Shown: positions 39,630 through 51,557 of the stretch, one piece after another
How the letters are laid out: the number at the start of each line of letters is the position of its first letter
Position numbering within the stretch: the stretch's first letter is position 1
NCBI GenBank assembly: GCA_026545225.1
Contig: CM048848.1
Coordinates: forward strand, 44,660,806 to 44,724,805
Length of the DNA stretch: 64,000 nt
Reading direction: 5' to 3'
DNA from: Cornus controversa
Lineage: Eukaryota; Streptophyta; Magnoliopsida; Cornales; Cornaceae
Translations under genes and position numbers: made by a program
The notes under the pieces: generated by a model
The model's database searches: none
Told to the model about the DNA's origin: nothing
Seen by the model: the letters and a program-made list of their open reading frames with translations, nothing else

Positions 39630-40522
39630 AGCGAAAGAGAAGGGCAAATAATGATTGGAATAGGGAAAATTACAAATACGTGGACTTTTGGAGTCAAATT
39701 TACAAATGCATGAAGTCAAATTAATGGAATTTAAAAAAAATCAATTGTTCGATAATGTTGAAGTGGATCTAAAAAAATACGGTTTATTTTATTCTAGTAC
39801 ACAAACTACTCATATTATTTTGACAACCTGTGATAAAAAATAAAAAAACTAAATTTTGAAATATTTTTCACAAAAAGTTGTACCTCCATCCTCAAAAGGG
39901 GCACATACGTGTACAAAACAGGTAATGAAAAATTTGAGTCATCTGATAATGATAATTTGATCAGATTCTCAAATTATATTTACTGGTCAATGAGAGATTA
40001 GTAGTACATGAGTACTTTTATATATGTTTAATGTTATTCTTTGTTTCGATCTAATAATCGAACGGATATCTGATTTGATATCCTAGTAGTAAGATGGAAA
40101 TAATATACTTTACACTATAGGAGAGTCAAAGAAGAGGTGTTTAAAATAATAAAATAAAATAAATTGATATCAGAAGAAAAGAGCAAATAATGATTAGAAT
40201 AGGGAAAATTACAAAAACATGGACTTTTGGAGTTTAATTTACAAATGCATGAAGTCAAAGTCATGAAATTTCCAAAAAAATGAATTGCACAAAAATGCAG
40301 ATGTGGATATGAAAAATTAACGTTTATTTTATTCAAGTACGCAAAATACCATTACTATTTTGACAACCAGTGATAAAAAAAAATTAACTAAATTGTGATC
40401 ACATGTTTTCAAAATAGACTTGCCTACGTGCACAAAATTGGTGATGCAAAAATGGATATCCAGTTTGATAACCTCATCGGCTAAGGATAGTTTATTTAAT
40501 AAGTAAAATAATATAAATTGAT
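39630..40522 (+). repeat. Dimeric unit: A/E1 hybrid with filler + F, 893 bp
   Basis: Same A/E1 + F plan as the preceding dimer and very similar to it, so probably a tandem duplicate. The E1 tail carries about 59 bp of unrelated sequence at 40081-40139 in place of the usual tail. F runs from 40169. Confidence 0.88.
40081..40139. other. Non-satellite filler of about 59 bp inside a satellite subunit
   Basis: After GATTTGATA (ending 40080) the expected tail (ACCTGCTCGACAATGAATT) is replaced by sequence with no match to any subunit. The satellite resumes with TTTAAAATAATAAAATAAAA. The sister dimer at 38768-39629 has the normal tail. This looks like filler DNA at a repaired break; I do not recognise its source. 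Confidence 0.75.
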
Positions 40523-42840
40523 AACAAAAGAGACAGGCAAATAATGATTGGAATAGGGAAAATTACAAATACGTGGACTTTTGGAGTCAAATTTACAAAT
40601 GCATGAAATCAAAGTCATGAAATTTTAAAAAAGTGAATTGTCCTAAAATGGTGATGTAGATATGAAAAAATACTGTTTCTTTTATTCAAGTACACAAACT
40701 ACTCTTAATATTTTCACAACTAGTGATAAAAAAAAAGAGAAAAAACTAAATTTTGATCATCTGTTAACAAAGTAGTCTTCACGAAAAGGGGTACCTTTAT
40801 TCACAAAAGTGGTGCCGACGTGCAAAAATATAGTCATCTGATGATGATAATTTTATCATATTTTCAAATGGCATTACCTGTCACTGAGAGATTATTAGTA
40901 CATGAGTACTTTTATATACGCATAAGGTTGTTCCTTGATCTGATCCAATAACTCAACGAATATTCGATTTGATTACCATATTGGTTAAAGATAGATTTTA
41001 AAAAAAAATAAAAAAACAAATTAACATCAAAAGAGAAGGAAAAAAATTAATAGAATAGATAAAATTACAAATACATGCAGTTTTGGAGTCTAATTTACAA
41101 ATGAATGAAGTTAAAGTCATGAAATTTGAAGGAATTGAATTGTCCTAAAATGCATATGCGGATTTGAAGAAAAAATTATTTATTTTATTCAAGTACCCAA
41201 ACTACTGTTACAATTTTGACAACCAGTGATAAAAAAGAAAATACTAAATTATGATGACTAGTTAACAAATACTATTCACAAAAGGTAGTACCTCTATTTA
41301 CAAAATTGGTGCCTGCGTACACAAAAATTATCTGGAAAAATGTAGTCGTCCGATGATAACAAATTGATCAGATTCTCAAGTTCCATTTACTTGTCATTGA
41401 GAGATTACTAGTACATGAGTACTTTCATATACGCATAACCTTATTCCTTGATCTGATCCAATACCCTAACGCATATTCGATTTGATAACCTGATAAGCTA
41501 AGGACAGTTCTTTTTTTTTTTTTAAAAATTGTTAAATAAATTAATATCAAAAGAGAAAGGCAAATAATTATTAGAATATATAAAATTACAAATACATGGA
41601 CCTTTGGTGTCTAATTTACAAATGCATGAAGTCAACTTAACGGAATTTCAAAAAAATCAATTGTCCGATAATGTTGAAGGGGATCTGAAATAATACAGTT
41701 TATTGTATTCTAGTACACGAACTATTCATTCTATTTTGACAACCTGTAATAAAAAATAAAAAAAACTAAATTTTGAAATATTTTTCACAAAAAGTTGAAC
41801 CTCTATCCACAAAAGTGGCCCATACTTTCACAAAACTGGTAATGAGAAATTTGAGTCATCTAATGATGATAATTTGATCATATTCTCAAATTATATGTAT
41901 TGGTCATTGAGAGATTTCTACTACATGAGTACTTTCATATATGTTTAAAGTTATTAGTTTTTTCGTTCTAATAACCCAACGGATACCTGATTTGATAACC
42001 TGATCGACTAAGGAATGTTTTTTTTTTTAAATAAAATAAAATCAACTGATATCAAAAGAGAAGGGCAAATATTGATTAGAGTACAAAAAATTACAAATAC
42101 ATGGACTTTTGGATTCTAATTTACAAACGCATGTAGTCAAATTAATGGAATTTTAAAAAAATCAATTGTTCGATAATGTTGATGTGGATCTAAAAAAATA
42201 GGGTTTATTTTATTCTAGTGCACAAACTACTCATATTATTTTGACGTGTGATAAAAAATAAAAAAATAAATTTTGAAATATTTTTCACAAAAAGTTGTAC
42301 CTCCATCCTCAAAAGGGGCGCATACGTGTACAAAACAGGTAATGAAAAATTTGAGTCATCTGATAACGATAATTTGATCAGATTCTCAAATTATATTTAC
42401 TGGTCAATGAGAGATTAGTAGTACATGAGTGCTTTTATATATGTTTAATGTTATTCTTTGTTTCGATCTAATAATCCAACGGATATCTGATTTGATAACA
42501 TGGTCGACGACGAATTAATTTTTTTTAAAAAATAATAAAATAAAATAAATTGATATTAGAAGAAAAGAGCAAATAATGATTAGAATAGGGAAAATTACAA
42601 AAACATGGACTTTTGGAGTTTAATTTACAAATGCATCAAGTCAAAGTCATGAAATTTCCAAAAAAATGAATTGCACGAAAATGCTGATGTGGATATGAAA
42701 AATTAACGTTTATTTTATTCAAGTACGCAAAATAGACTTGCCTACGTGCACAAAATTGGTGATGCAAAAATGGATATCCAGTTTGATAACCTGATCGACT
42801 AAGGATAGTTTGTTTAATAAGTAAAATAATATAAATTGAT
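40523..42840 (+). repeat. Five-subunit unit A-B-C-D/E1-F, 2318 bp (first twin)
   Basis: Anchors: A 40523, B 41026, C 41546, D/E1 42051, F 42555. The fourth subunit begins as D (ACAAACGCATGTAGTC, AATAGGGTTTATTTTATTC) and ends as E1 (CCATCCTCAAAAGGGG). F is only 286 bp because a further segment between AAGTACGCAAAATA and GACTTGCC is lost. Confidence 0.88.
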
Positions 42841-45159
42841 AACAAAAGAGACGGGCAAATAATGATTGGAATAGGGAAAATTACAAATACGTGGACTTTT
42901 GGAGTCAAATTTACAAATGCATGAAGTCCAAATCATGAAATTTTAAAAAAATGAATTGTCCTAAAATGGTGATGTAGATATGAAAAAATACTATTTATTT
43001 TATTCAAGTACACAAACTACTCTTAATATTTTCACAACTAGTTATAAAAAAAAAAGAGAAAAAACTAAATTTTGATCATTTGTTAACAAAGTAGTCTTCA
43101 CGAAAAGGGGTACCTTTATTCATAAAAGTGGTGCCAACGTGCAAAAATATAGTCATCCGATGATGATAATTTTATCATATTTTCAAATTGCATTACCTGT
43201 CACTGAGAGATTATTAGTACATGAGTACTTTTATATACGCATAAGGTTGTTCCTTGATCTGATCCAATAACTCAACGAATATTCGATTTGATTACCTTAT
43301 TGGTTAAAGATAGATTTAAAAAAAAAATAAAAAAATAAATTAACATCAAAAGAGAAGGAAAAATAATTAATAGAATAGATAAAATTACAAATACATGCAG
43401 TTTTGGAGTCTAATTTACAAATGCATGAAGTTAAAGTCATGAAATTTGAAGGAATTGAATTGTCCTAAAATGCATATGCGAATTTGAAAAAAAAATTATT
43501 TATTTTATTCAAGTACCCAAATTATTGTAACAATTTTGACAACCAGTGATAAAAAAGAAAATACTAAATTATGATGACTAGTTAACAAATACTATTCACA
43601 AAAGGTAGTACCTCTATTTACAAAATTGGTGCCTGCGTACACAAAAATTATCTGGAAAAATGTAGTCGTCCGATGATAACAAATTGATCAGATTCTCAAG
43701 TTCCATTTACTTGTCATTGAGAGATTACTAGTACATGAGTACTTTCATATACGCATAACCTTATTCCTTGATCTGATCCAATACCCTAACGCATATTCGA
43801 TTTGATAACCTGATAAGCTAAGGACAGTTCTTTTTTTTTTTTTAAAAATTGTTAAATAAATTAATATCAAAAGAGAAAGGCAAATAATTATTAGAATATA
43901 TAAAATTACAAATACATGGACCTTTGGTGTCTAATTTACAAATGCATGAAGTCAACTTAACGGAATTTCAAAAAAATCAATTGTCCGATAATGTTGAAGG
44001 GGATCTGAAATAATACAGTTTATTGTATTCTAGTACACGAACTATTCATTCTATTTTGACAACCTGTAATAAAAAATAAAAAAAACTAAATTTTGAAATA
44101 TTTTTCACAAAAAGTTGAACCTCTATCCACAAAAGTGGCCCATACTTTCACAAAACTGGTAATGAGAAATTTGAGTCATCTAATGATAATAATTTGATCA
44201 TATTCTCAAATTATATGTATTGGTCATTGAGAGATTTCTACTACATGAGTACTTTCATATATGTTTAAAGTTATTAGTTCTTTCGTTCTAATAACCCAAC
44301 GGATACCTGATTTGATAACCTGATCGACTAAGGAATGTTTTTTTTTTAAATAAAATAAAATCAACTGATATCAAAAGAGAAGGGCAAATATTGATTAGAG
44401 TACAAAAAATTACAAATACATGGACTTTTGGATTCTAATTTACAAACGCATGTAGTCAAATTAATGGAATTTTAAAAAAATCAATTGTTCGATAATGTTG
44501 ATGTGGATCTAAAAAAATAGGGTTTATTTTATTCTAGTGCACAAACTACTCATATTATTTTGACGTGTGATAAAAAATAAAAAAATAAATTTTGAAATAT
44601 TTTTCACAAAAAGTTGTACCTCCATCCTCAAAAGGGGCGCATACGTGTACAAAACAGGTAATGAAAAATTTGAGTCATCTGATAACGATAATTTGATCAG
44701 ATTCTCAAATTATATTTACTGGTCAATGAGAGATTAGTAGTACATGAGTGCTTTTATATATGTTTAATGTTATTCTTTGTTTCGATCTAATAATCCAACG
44801 GATATCTGATTTGATAACATGGTCGACGACGAATTAATTTTTTTTAAAAAATAATAAAATAAAATAAATTGATATTAGAAGAAAAGAGCAAATAATGATT
44901 AGAATAGGGAAAATTACAAAAACATGGACTTTTGGAGTTTAATTTACAAATGCATCAAGTCAAAGTCATGAAATTTCCAAAAAAATGATTTGCACGAAAA
45001 TGCTGATGTGGATATGAAAAATTAACGTTTATTTTATTCAAGTACGCAAAATAGACTTGCCTACGTGCACAAAATTGGTGATGCAAAAATGGATATCCAG
45101 TTTGATAACCTAATCGACTAAGGATAGTTTGTTTAATAAGTAAAATAATATAAATTGAT
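42841..45159 (+). repeat. Five-subunit unit A-B-C-D/E1-F, 2319 bp (second twin)
   Basis: Same architecture as the preceding unit, including the D/E1 hybrid and the extra-short 286-bp F (44874-45159). By eye it matches closely, especially from C onward, with a few differences in A and B. It marks a recent local duplication. Confidence 0.88.
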
Positions 45160-48066
45160 AACAAAAGAGACGGGCAAATAATGATTGGAATAGGGAAAAT
45201 TACAAATACGTGGACTTTTGGAGTCAAATTTACAAATGCATGAAGTCCAAATCATGAAATTTTAAAAAAATGAATTGTCCTAAAATGGTGATGTAGATAT
45301 GAAAAAATACTATTTATTTTATTCAAGTACACAAACTACTCTTAATATTTTCACAACTAGTTATAAAAAAAAAAGAGAAAAAACTAAATTTTGATCATTT
45401 GTTAACAAAGTAGTCTTCACGAAAAGGGGTACCTTTATTCATAAAAGTGGTGCCAACGTGCAAAAATATAGTCATCCGATGATGATAATTTTATCATATT
45501 TTCAAATTGCATTACCTGTCACTGAGAGATTATTAGTACATGAGTACTTTTATATACGCATAAGGTTGTTCCTTGATCTGATCCAATAACTCAACGAATA
45601 TTCGATTTGATTACCTTATTGGTTAAAGATAGATTTAAAAAAAAAATAAAAAAATAAATTAACATCAAAAGAGAAGGAAAAATAATTAATAGAATAGATA
45701 AAATTACAAATACATGCAGTTTTGGAGTCTAATTTACAAATGCATGAAGTTAAAGTCATGAAATTTGAAGGAATTGAATTGTCCTAAAATGCATATGCGA
45801 ATTTGAAAAAAAAATTATTTATTTTATTCAAGTACCCAAATTATTGTAACAATTTTGACAACCAGTGATAAAAAAGAAAATACTAAATTATGATGACTAG
45901 TTAACAAATACTATTCACAAAAGGTAGTACCTCTATTTACAAAATTGGTGCCTGCGTACACAAAAATTATCTGGAAAAATGTAGTCGTCCGATGATAACA
46001 AATTGATCAGATTCTCAAGTTCCATTTACTTGTCATTGAGAGATTACTAGTACATGAGTACTTTCATATACGCATAACCTTATTCCTTGATCTGATCCAA
46101 TACCCTAACGCATATTCGATTTGATAACCTGATAAGCTAAGGACAGTTCTTTTTTTTTTTTAAAAAATTGTTAAATAAATTAATATCAAAAGAGAAAGGC
46201 AAATAATTATTAGAATATATAAAATTACAAATACATGGACCTTTGGTGTCTAATTTACAAATGCATGAAGTCAACTTAACGGAATTTCAAAAAAATCAAT
46301 TGTCCGATAATGTTGAAGGGGATCTGAAATAATACAGTTTATTGTATTCTAGTACACGAACTATTCATTCTATTTTGACAACCTGTAATAAAAAATAAAA
46401 AAACTAAATTTTGAAATATTTTTCACAAAAAGTTGAACCTCTATCCACAAAAGTGGCCCATACTTTCACAAAACTGGTAATGAGAAATTTGAGTCATCTA
46501 ATGATGATAATTTGATCATATTCTCAAATTTTATGTATTGGTCATTGAGAGATTTCTACTACATGAGTACTTTCATATATGTTTAAAGTTATTAGTTCTT
46601 TCGTTCTAATAACCCAACGGATACCTGATTTGATAACCTGATCGACTAAGGAATGTTTTTTTTTTAAATAAAATAAAATCAACTGATATCAAAAGAGAAG
46701 GGCAAATAATGATTAGAGTACAAAAAATTACAAATACATGGACTTTTGGATTCTAATTTACAAACGCATGTAGTCAAATTAATGGAATTTCAAAAAAATC
46801 AATTGTCCGATAATGTGGATGTGGATAAAAAAAAATAGGGTTTATTTAATTCTAGTGCACAAACTACTCACATTATTTTGACAACCTGTGATAAAAAATA
46901 AAAAAAACTAAATTTTGAAAATATTTTTCCCAAAAAGTTATACCTCTATCCACAAAAGTGGTGCACACGTGCACAAAACTGGTAATGAAAAATTTGACTC
47001 ATCTGATGATGATAATTTGATCAGATTCTAAAATTATATTTATTGGTCATTGAGAAATAACTACTATATGAGTACTTACATATATGTTTAACGTTGTTCC
47101 TCTTTTTGATCTAATAACTGAACGGATATTTGATTTGATAACCTGATCGAGTAAGGATTGTTTTTTTAAAAAAATGTAATAAAATAAATTGATATCAAAA
47201 GAGAAGGGCAAATAATGATTAGAATACCGAAAATTACAAATACATGGACTTTTGGATTCTAATTTACAAATTCATGAAGTCAAATTAATGGAATTTCAAA
47301 AAAATTAATTTTCCGATAATGTTGATGTGGATCTGAAAAAATACGGGTTATTTTATTCTAGTACACAAACTATTCGTATTATTTTGACAACCTGTGATAA
47401 AAAAATGAAGATAAAAAAACTAAATTTTGAAATATTTTTTATAAAAATTGTACCTCCAACGGCAAAAGGTGTGCATATGTGTACAAAACAGGTAATGAAA
47501 AATTTGAGTTATCTGATAACGATAATTTGATCAGATTCTCAAATTATATTTATTGGTCATTAAGAGATTAGTAGTACATGAGTACTTTTATATATGTTTA
47601 ATGTTATTCTTTGTTTCGATCTAATAATCGAACGGATATTTGATTTGATAACCTGCTCGACAATAAATTATTTTTTTTAAAAAAATAATAAAATAAAATA
47701 AATTGATATTAGAAGAAAAGAGCAAATAATGATTAGATTAGGAAAAATTACAAAAGCATGGACATTTGTAGTTCAATTTACAAATGCAGGAAGTCAAAGT
47801 CATGAAATTTCCAAAAAAATGAATTGCACGAAAATGCTGATGTGGAAATGAAAAATTAACGTTTATTTTATTCAAGTACACAAAATACCGTTACTATTAG
47901 ACAACCAGTGATAAAAAAAAAAAAAAATCAACTAAATTGTGATCATGAGTTATCAAAATAGACTTGCCTACGTGCACAAAATTGGTGATGCAAAAATGGA
48001 TATCCAGTTTGATAACCTGATCGGCTAAGGATAGTTTTTTTAATAAGTAAAATAAAATAAACTGAT
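45160..48066 (+). repeat. Complete A-F unit in domain 2, 2907 bp, mosaic
   Basis: Anchors: A 45160, B 45664, C 46185, D 46688, E 47194, F 47708. A to C match the twin units. From about 46,700 D reads like type II of domain 1 (CAAATAATGATTAGAG, GATAATGTGGATGTGG), and E is the E2 subtype, the only E2 in domain 2. The unit is therefore a recombinant between the two domain types. Confidence 0.85.
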
Positions 48067-48932
48067 AGCAAAAGAGAAGGGCAAATAATGATTGGAATAG
48101 GGAAAATTACAAATACGTGGACTTTTGGAGTCTAATTTACAAATTCATGAAGTCAAATTAATGGAATTTAAAAAAAATCAATTGTTCGATAATGTTGATG
48201 TGGATCTAAAAAAATACGGTTTATTTTATTCTAGTACACAAACTACTCATATTATTTTGACAACCTGTGATAAAAAATAAAAAAACTGAATTTTGAAATA
48301 TTTTTCACAAAGAGTTGTACCTCCATCCTCAAAAGGGGCGCATACGTGTACAAAATAGGTAATGAAAAATTTGAGTCATCTGATAACGATAATTTGATCA
48401 GATTCTCAAATTATATTTACTGGTCAATGAGAGATTAGTAGTACGTGAGTACTTTTATATATGTTTAATGTTATTCTTTGTTTCGATCTAATAATCGAAC
48501 GGATATCTGATTTGATAACCTGGTCGACGACGAATTAATTTTTTTTAAAAAATAATAAAATAAAATAAATTGATATCAGAAGAAAAGAGCAAATAATGAT
48601 TAGAATAGGGAAAATTACAAAAACATGGACTTTTGGAGTTTAATTTACAAATGCATCAAGTCAAAGTCATGAAATTTCCAAAAAAATGAATTGCACGAAA
48701 ATGCTGATGTGGATATGAAAAATTAACGTTTATTTTATTCAAGTACGCAAAATACCATTACTATTTGACAACCAGTGATAAAAAAAAAAAAAATCAACTA
48801 AATTGTGATCATGAGTTATCAAAATAGACTTGCCTACGTGCACAAAATTGGTGATGTAAAAATGGATATCCAGTTTCATAACCTGATCGGCTAAGGATAG
48901 TTTTTTTAATAAGTAAAATAAAATAAAATGAT
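48067..48932 (+). repeat. Dimeric unit A/E1 + F, 866 bp
   Basis: A-type start (ATGATTGGAATAGGG, ACGTGGACTTTTGGAG), then an E-like second module (CTAATTTACAAATTCATG), the E1 body, and F from 48575. The A-to-E switch lies a few bases earlier than in the dimers at 38768 and 39630, which suggests a separate exchange. Confidence 0.85.
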
Positions 48933-49573
48933 AGCAAAAGAGAAGGGCAAATAATGATTGGAATAGGGAAAATTACAAATACGTGGACTTTTGGAGTCAA
49001 ATTTACAAATGCATGAAGTCAAATTAATGGAATTTAAAAAAAATCAATTGTTCGATAATGTTGATGTGGATCTAAAAAAATATGGTTGATTTTATTCTAG
49101 TACACAAACTACTCATATTATTTTGACAACCTGTTATAAAAAATAAAAAAACTAAATTTTGAAATATTTTTCACAAAAAGTTGTACCTCCATCCTCAAAA
49201 GGGGCGCATACGTGTACAAAACAGGTAATGAAAAATTTGAGTCATCTGATAATGATAATTTGGTCAGATTCTCAAATTATATTTACTGGTCAATGAGAGA
49301 TTAGTAGTGCATGAGTACTTTTATATATGTTTAATGTTATTCTTTGTTTCGATCTAATAATCGAACGAATATCTGATTTGATAACCTGCTCGACGACGAA
49401 TTATTTTTTCTTAAAAAATAATAAAATAAAATAAATTGATATCAGAAGAAAAGAGCAAATAATGATTAGAATAGGGAAAATTACAAAAACATGGACTTTT
49501 GGAGTTTAATTTACAAATGCATCAAGTCAAATTCATGAAATTTCCAAAAAAATGAATTGCACGAAAATGCTGA
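48933..49573 (+). repeat. Partial dimer A/E1 + F cut at the orientation switch
   Basis: The A/E1 hybrid runs 48933-49440 and is followed by the first 133 bp of F (49441-49573), ending at GCACGAAAATGCTGA. The array then turns around. Confidence 0.85.
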
Positions 49574-50200
49574 CTTCATGCAATTCATTTTTTCAGAAAT
49601 TTCATGACTTTGACTTCATGCATTTGCAAATTAAACTACAAAAGTCCATGTTTTTGTAATTTTCCCTAATCTAATCATTATTTGCTCTTTTCTTCTGATA
49701 TCAATTTATTTTATTTTATTATTTTTTTAAAAAAAATAATTCATTGTCGAGCAGGTTATCAAATCAGATATCCGTTCGATTATTAGATTGAAACAAAGAA
49801 TAACATTAAACATATATAAAAGTACTCATGTACTACTAATCTCTCAATGACCACTAAATATAATTTGAGAATCTGATCAAATTATCGTTATCAGATGACT
49901 CAAATTTTTCATTACCTGTTTTGTGCACGTATGCACCCCTTTTGAGGATTGAGGTACAACTTTTTCTGAAAAATATTACAAAATTTAGTTTTTTATTTTT
50001 TATCACAGGTTGTCAAAATAATATGAGTAGTTTGTGTACTAGAATAAAATAAACCGTATTTTTTTAGATCCACATCAACATTATTGGACAATTGATTTTT
50101 TTGAAATTCCATTAATTTGACTACATGCGTTTGTAAATTAGAATCCAAAAGTCCATGTATTTGTAATTTTTTGTATTCTAATCATTATTTGCCCTTCTCT
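48990..50200. repeat. Palindromic orientation switch in the satellite (centre about 49,573)
   Basis: On the left, the E1 body and 133 bp of F run on the + strand. On the right, 126 bp of F and then an E1-type body run on the - strand. The arms pair as an imperfect inverted repeat of roughly 600 bp each; beyond that the unit order differs (F on the left, remnant D and C on the right). The tight core is GAATTGCA on the left against TGCAATTC on the right. Confidence 0.88.
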
Positions 50201-51557
50201 TTTGATATCAATTTATTTTATTACATTTTTTTAAAAAAATAATCCTTTTGGTGAAAAATACCACTTTTGTGGATAGAGGTTCAACTTTTGGTGAAAAATA
50301 TTTCAAAATTTAGTTTTTTTATTTTTTATTACAGGTTGTCAAAATAGTATGAATAGTTTGTGCACTAGAATACAATAAACTGTATTATTTTAGATCCACT
50401 TCTATATTATCGGACAATAGATTTTTTTGAAATTCCGTTAATTTGACTTCATGCATATGTAAATTAGACACCAAAGGTCCATGTATTTGTAATTTTATAT
50501 ATTCTAAAAATTATTTGCCTTTTTCTTTTGATATTAATTTATTTAACAATTTTTTTTTTTTTTAAAACTGTCCTTCGCTTATCAGGTTATCAAATCGAAT
50601 ATTCGTTAGGGCATTGGATCTGATTAAGGAATAAGGTTATGCGTATATGAAAGTAGTCATGTATTAGTCTTCTCTCAATGACAAGTAAATGGAACTTGAG
50701 AATCTGATCAATTTGTTATCGTCGGACGACTACATTTTTCTAGACAATTTTTGTGTACGCAGGCACCACTTTTGTAAATAGAGGTACTACCTTTTGTGAA
50801 TAGTATTTGTTAACTAGTCATCAAAATTTAGTATTTTGTTTTTTTATCACTGGTTGTCAAAATAGTAACAGTAGTTTGGGTACTTGAATAAAATAAACAA
50901 ATTTTTTTTCAAATCCACATAGGCATTTTAGGACAATTCAATTCCTTCAAATTTCATGACTTTAACTTCATGCATTTGTAAATTGGACTCCAAAACTGCA
51001 TGTATTTGTAGTTTTATCTATTCTATTAATTATTTTTCCTTCTCTTTTGATGTTAATTTATTTTATTTTATTTTTTTTAAAATCTATCTTTAACCAATAA
51101 GGTAATCAAATCGAATATTCGTTGAGTTATTGGATCAGATCAAGGAACAACCTTATGCGTATTTGAAATGACTCATGTACTAATAATCTCTCAGTGACAG
51201 GTAATGCAATTTGAAAATATGATAAAATTATCATCATCAGATGACTATATTTTGAACGTCGGCACCACTTTTATGAATAAAGGTACCCCTTTTCGTGAAG
51301 ACTACTTTGTTAACAAATGATCAAAATTTAGTTTTTTCTCTTCTTTTTTTTTTATCAGTAGTTGTGAAAATATTAAGAGTAGTTTGTGTACTTGAATAAA
51401 ATAAACAGTATTTTTTCATATCTACATCACCATTTTTGGACAATTCATTTTTTTAAAATTTCATGATTTGGACTTCATGCATTTGTAAATTTGACTCCAA
51501 AAGTCCACGTATTTGTAATTTTCCTATTCCAATCGTTATTTGCCCTTCTCTTTTGTT
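49574..51557 (-). repeat. Inverted unit i-1: A-B-C(partial)-D(remnant)-D/E1-F(partial)
   Basis: Subunits on the - strand: A 51052-51557, B 50533-51051, C about 50261-50532, a short D tail about 50207-50243, D/E1 hybrid 49700-50206, F fragment 49574-49699. Most of D and the tail of C are lost at a junction near 50244-50261 that carries a 16-nt repeat. Confidence 0.85.
50245..50300. other. Deletion junction with a 16-nt local repeat
   Basis: CTTTTGGTGAAAAATA occurs at 50245-50260 and again at 50285-50300, 40 bp apart. The second copy sits at its normal place in subunit C. The first lies exactly at the join between a D tail (ending AATCCTT) and the C body (restarting CCACTTTTGTGG). It looks like a templated insertion made during repair. 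Confidence 0.75.

Larger units (their letters stand above)
38768..49573 (+). repeat. Array domain 2: rearranged, more diverged HORs in the same orientation
   Basis: Unit lengths here are 862, 893, 2318, 2319, 2907, 866 and a partial 641 bp. Subunit A is often fused to the body of subunit E, giving dimers. The twin five-subunit units match each other closely. Recurrent local variants, such as TATAAATTGATAACAAAAG at unit starts and CATCCTCAAAAGGGG in E, separate this domain from domain 1. Confidence 0.9.

Noticed and set aside
48990-50200. Reading the inverted repeat as a transposon with terminal inverted repeats
   Set aside because: The arms are ordinary satellite subunits meeting head-on; there is no transposase, no target-site duplication and no internal element sequence.
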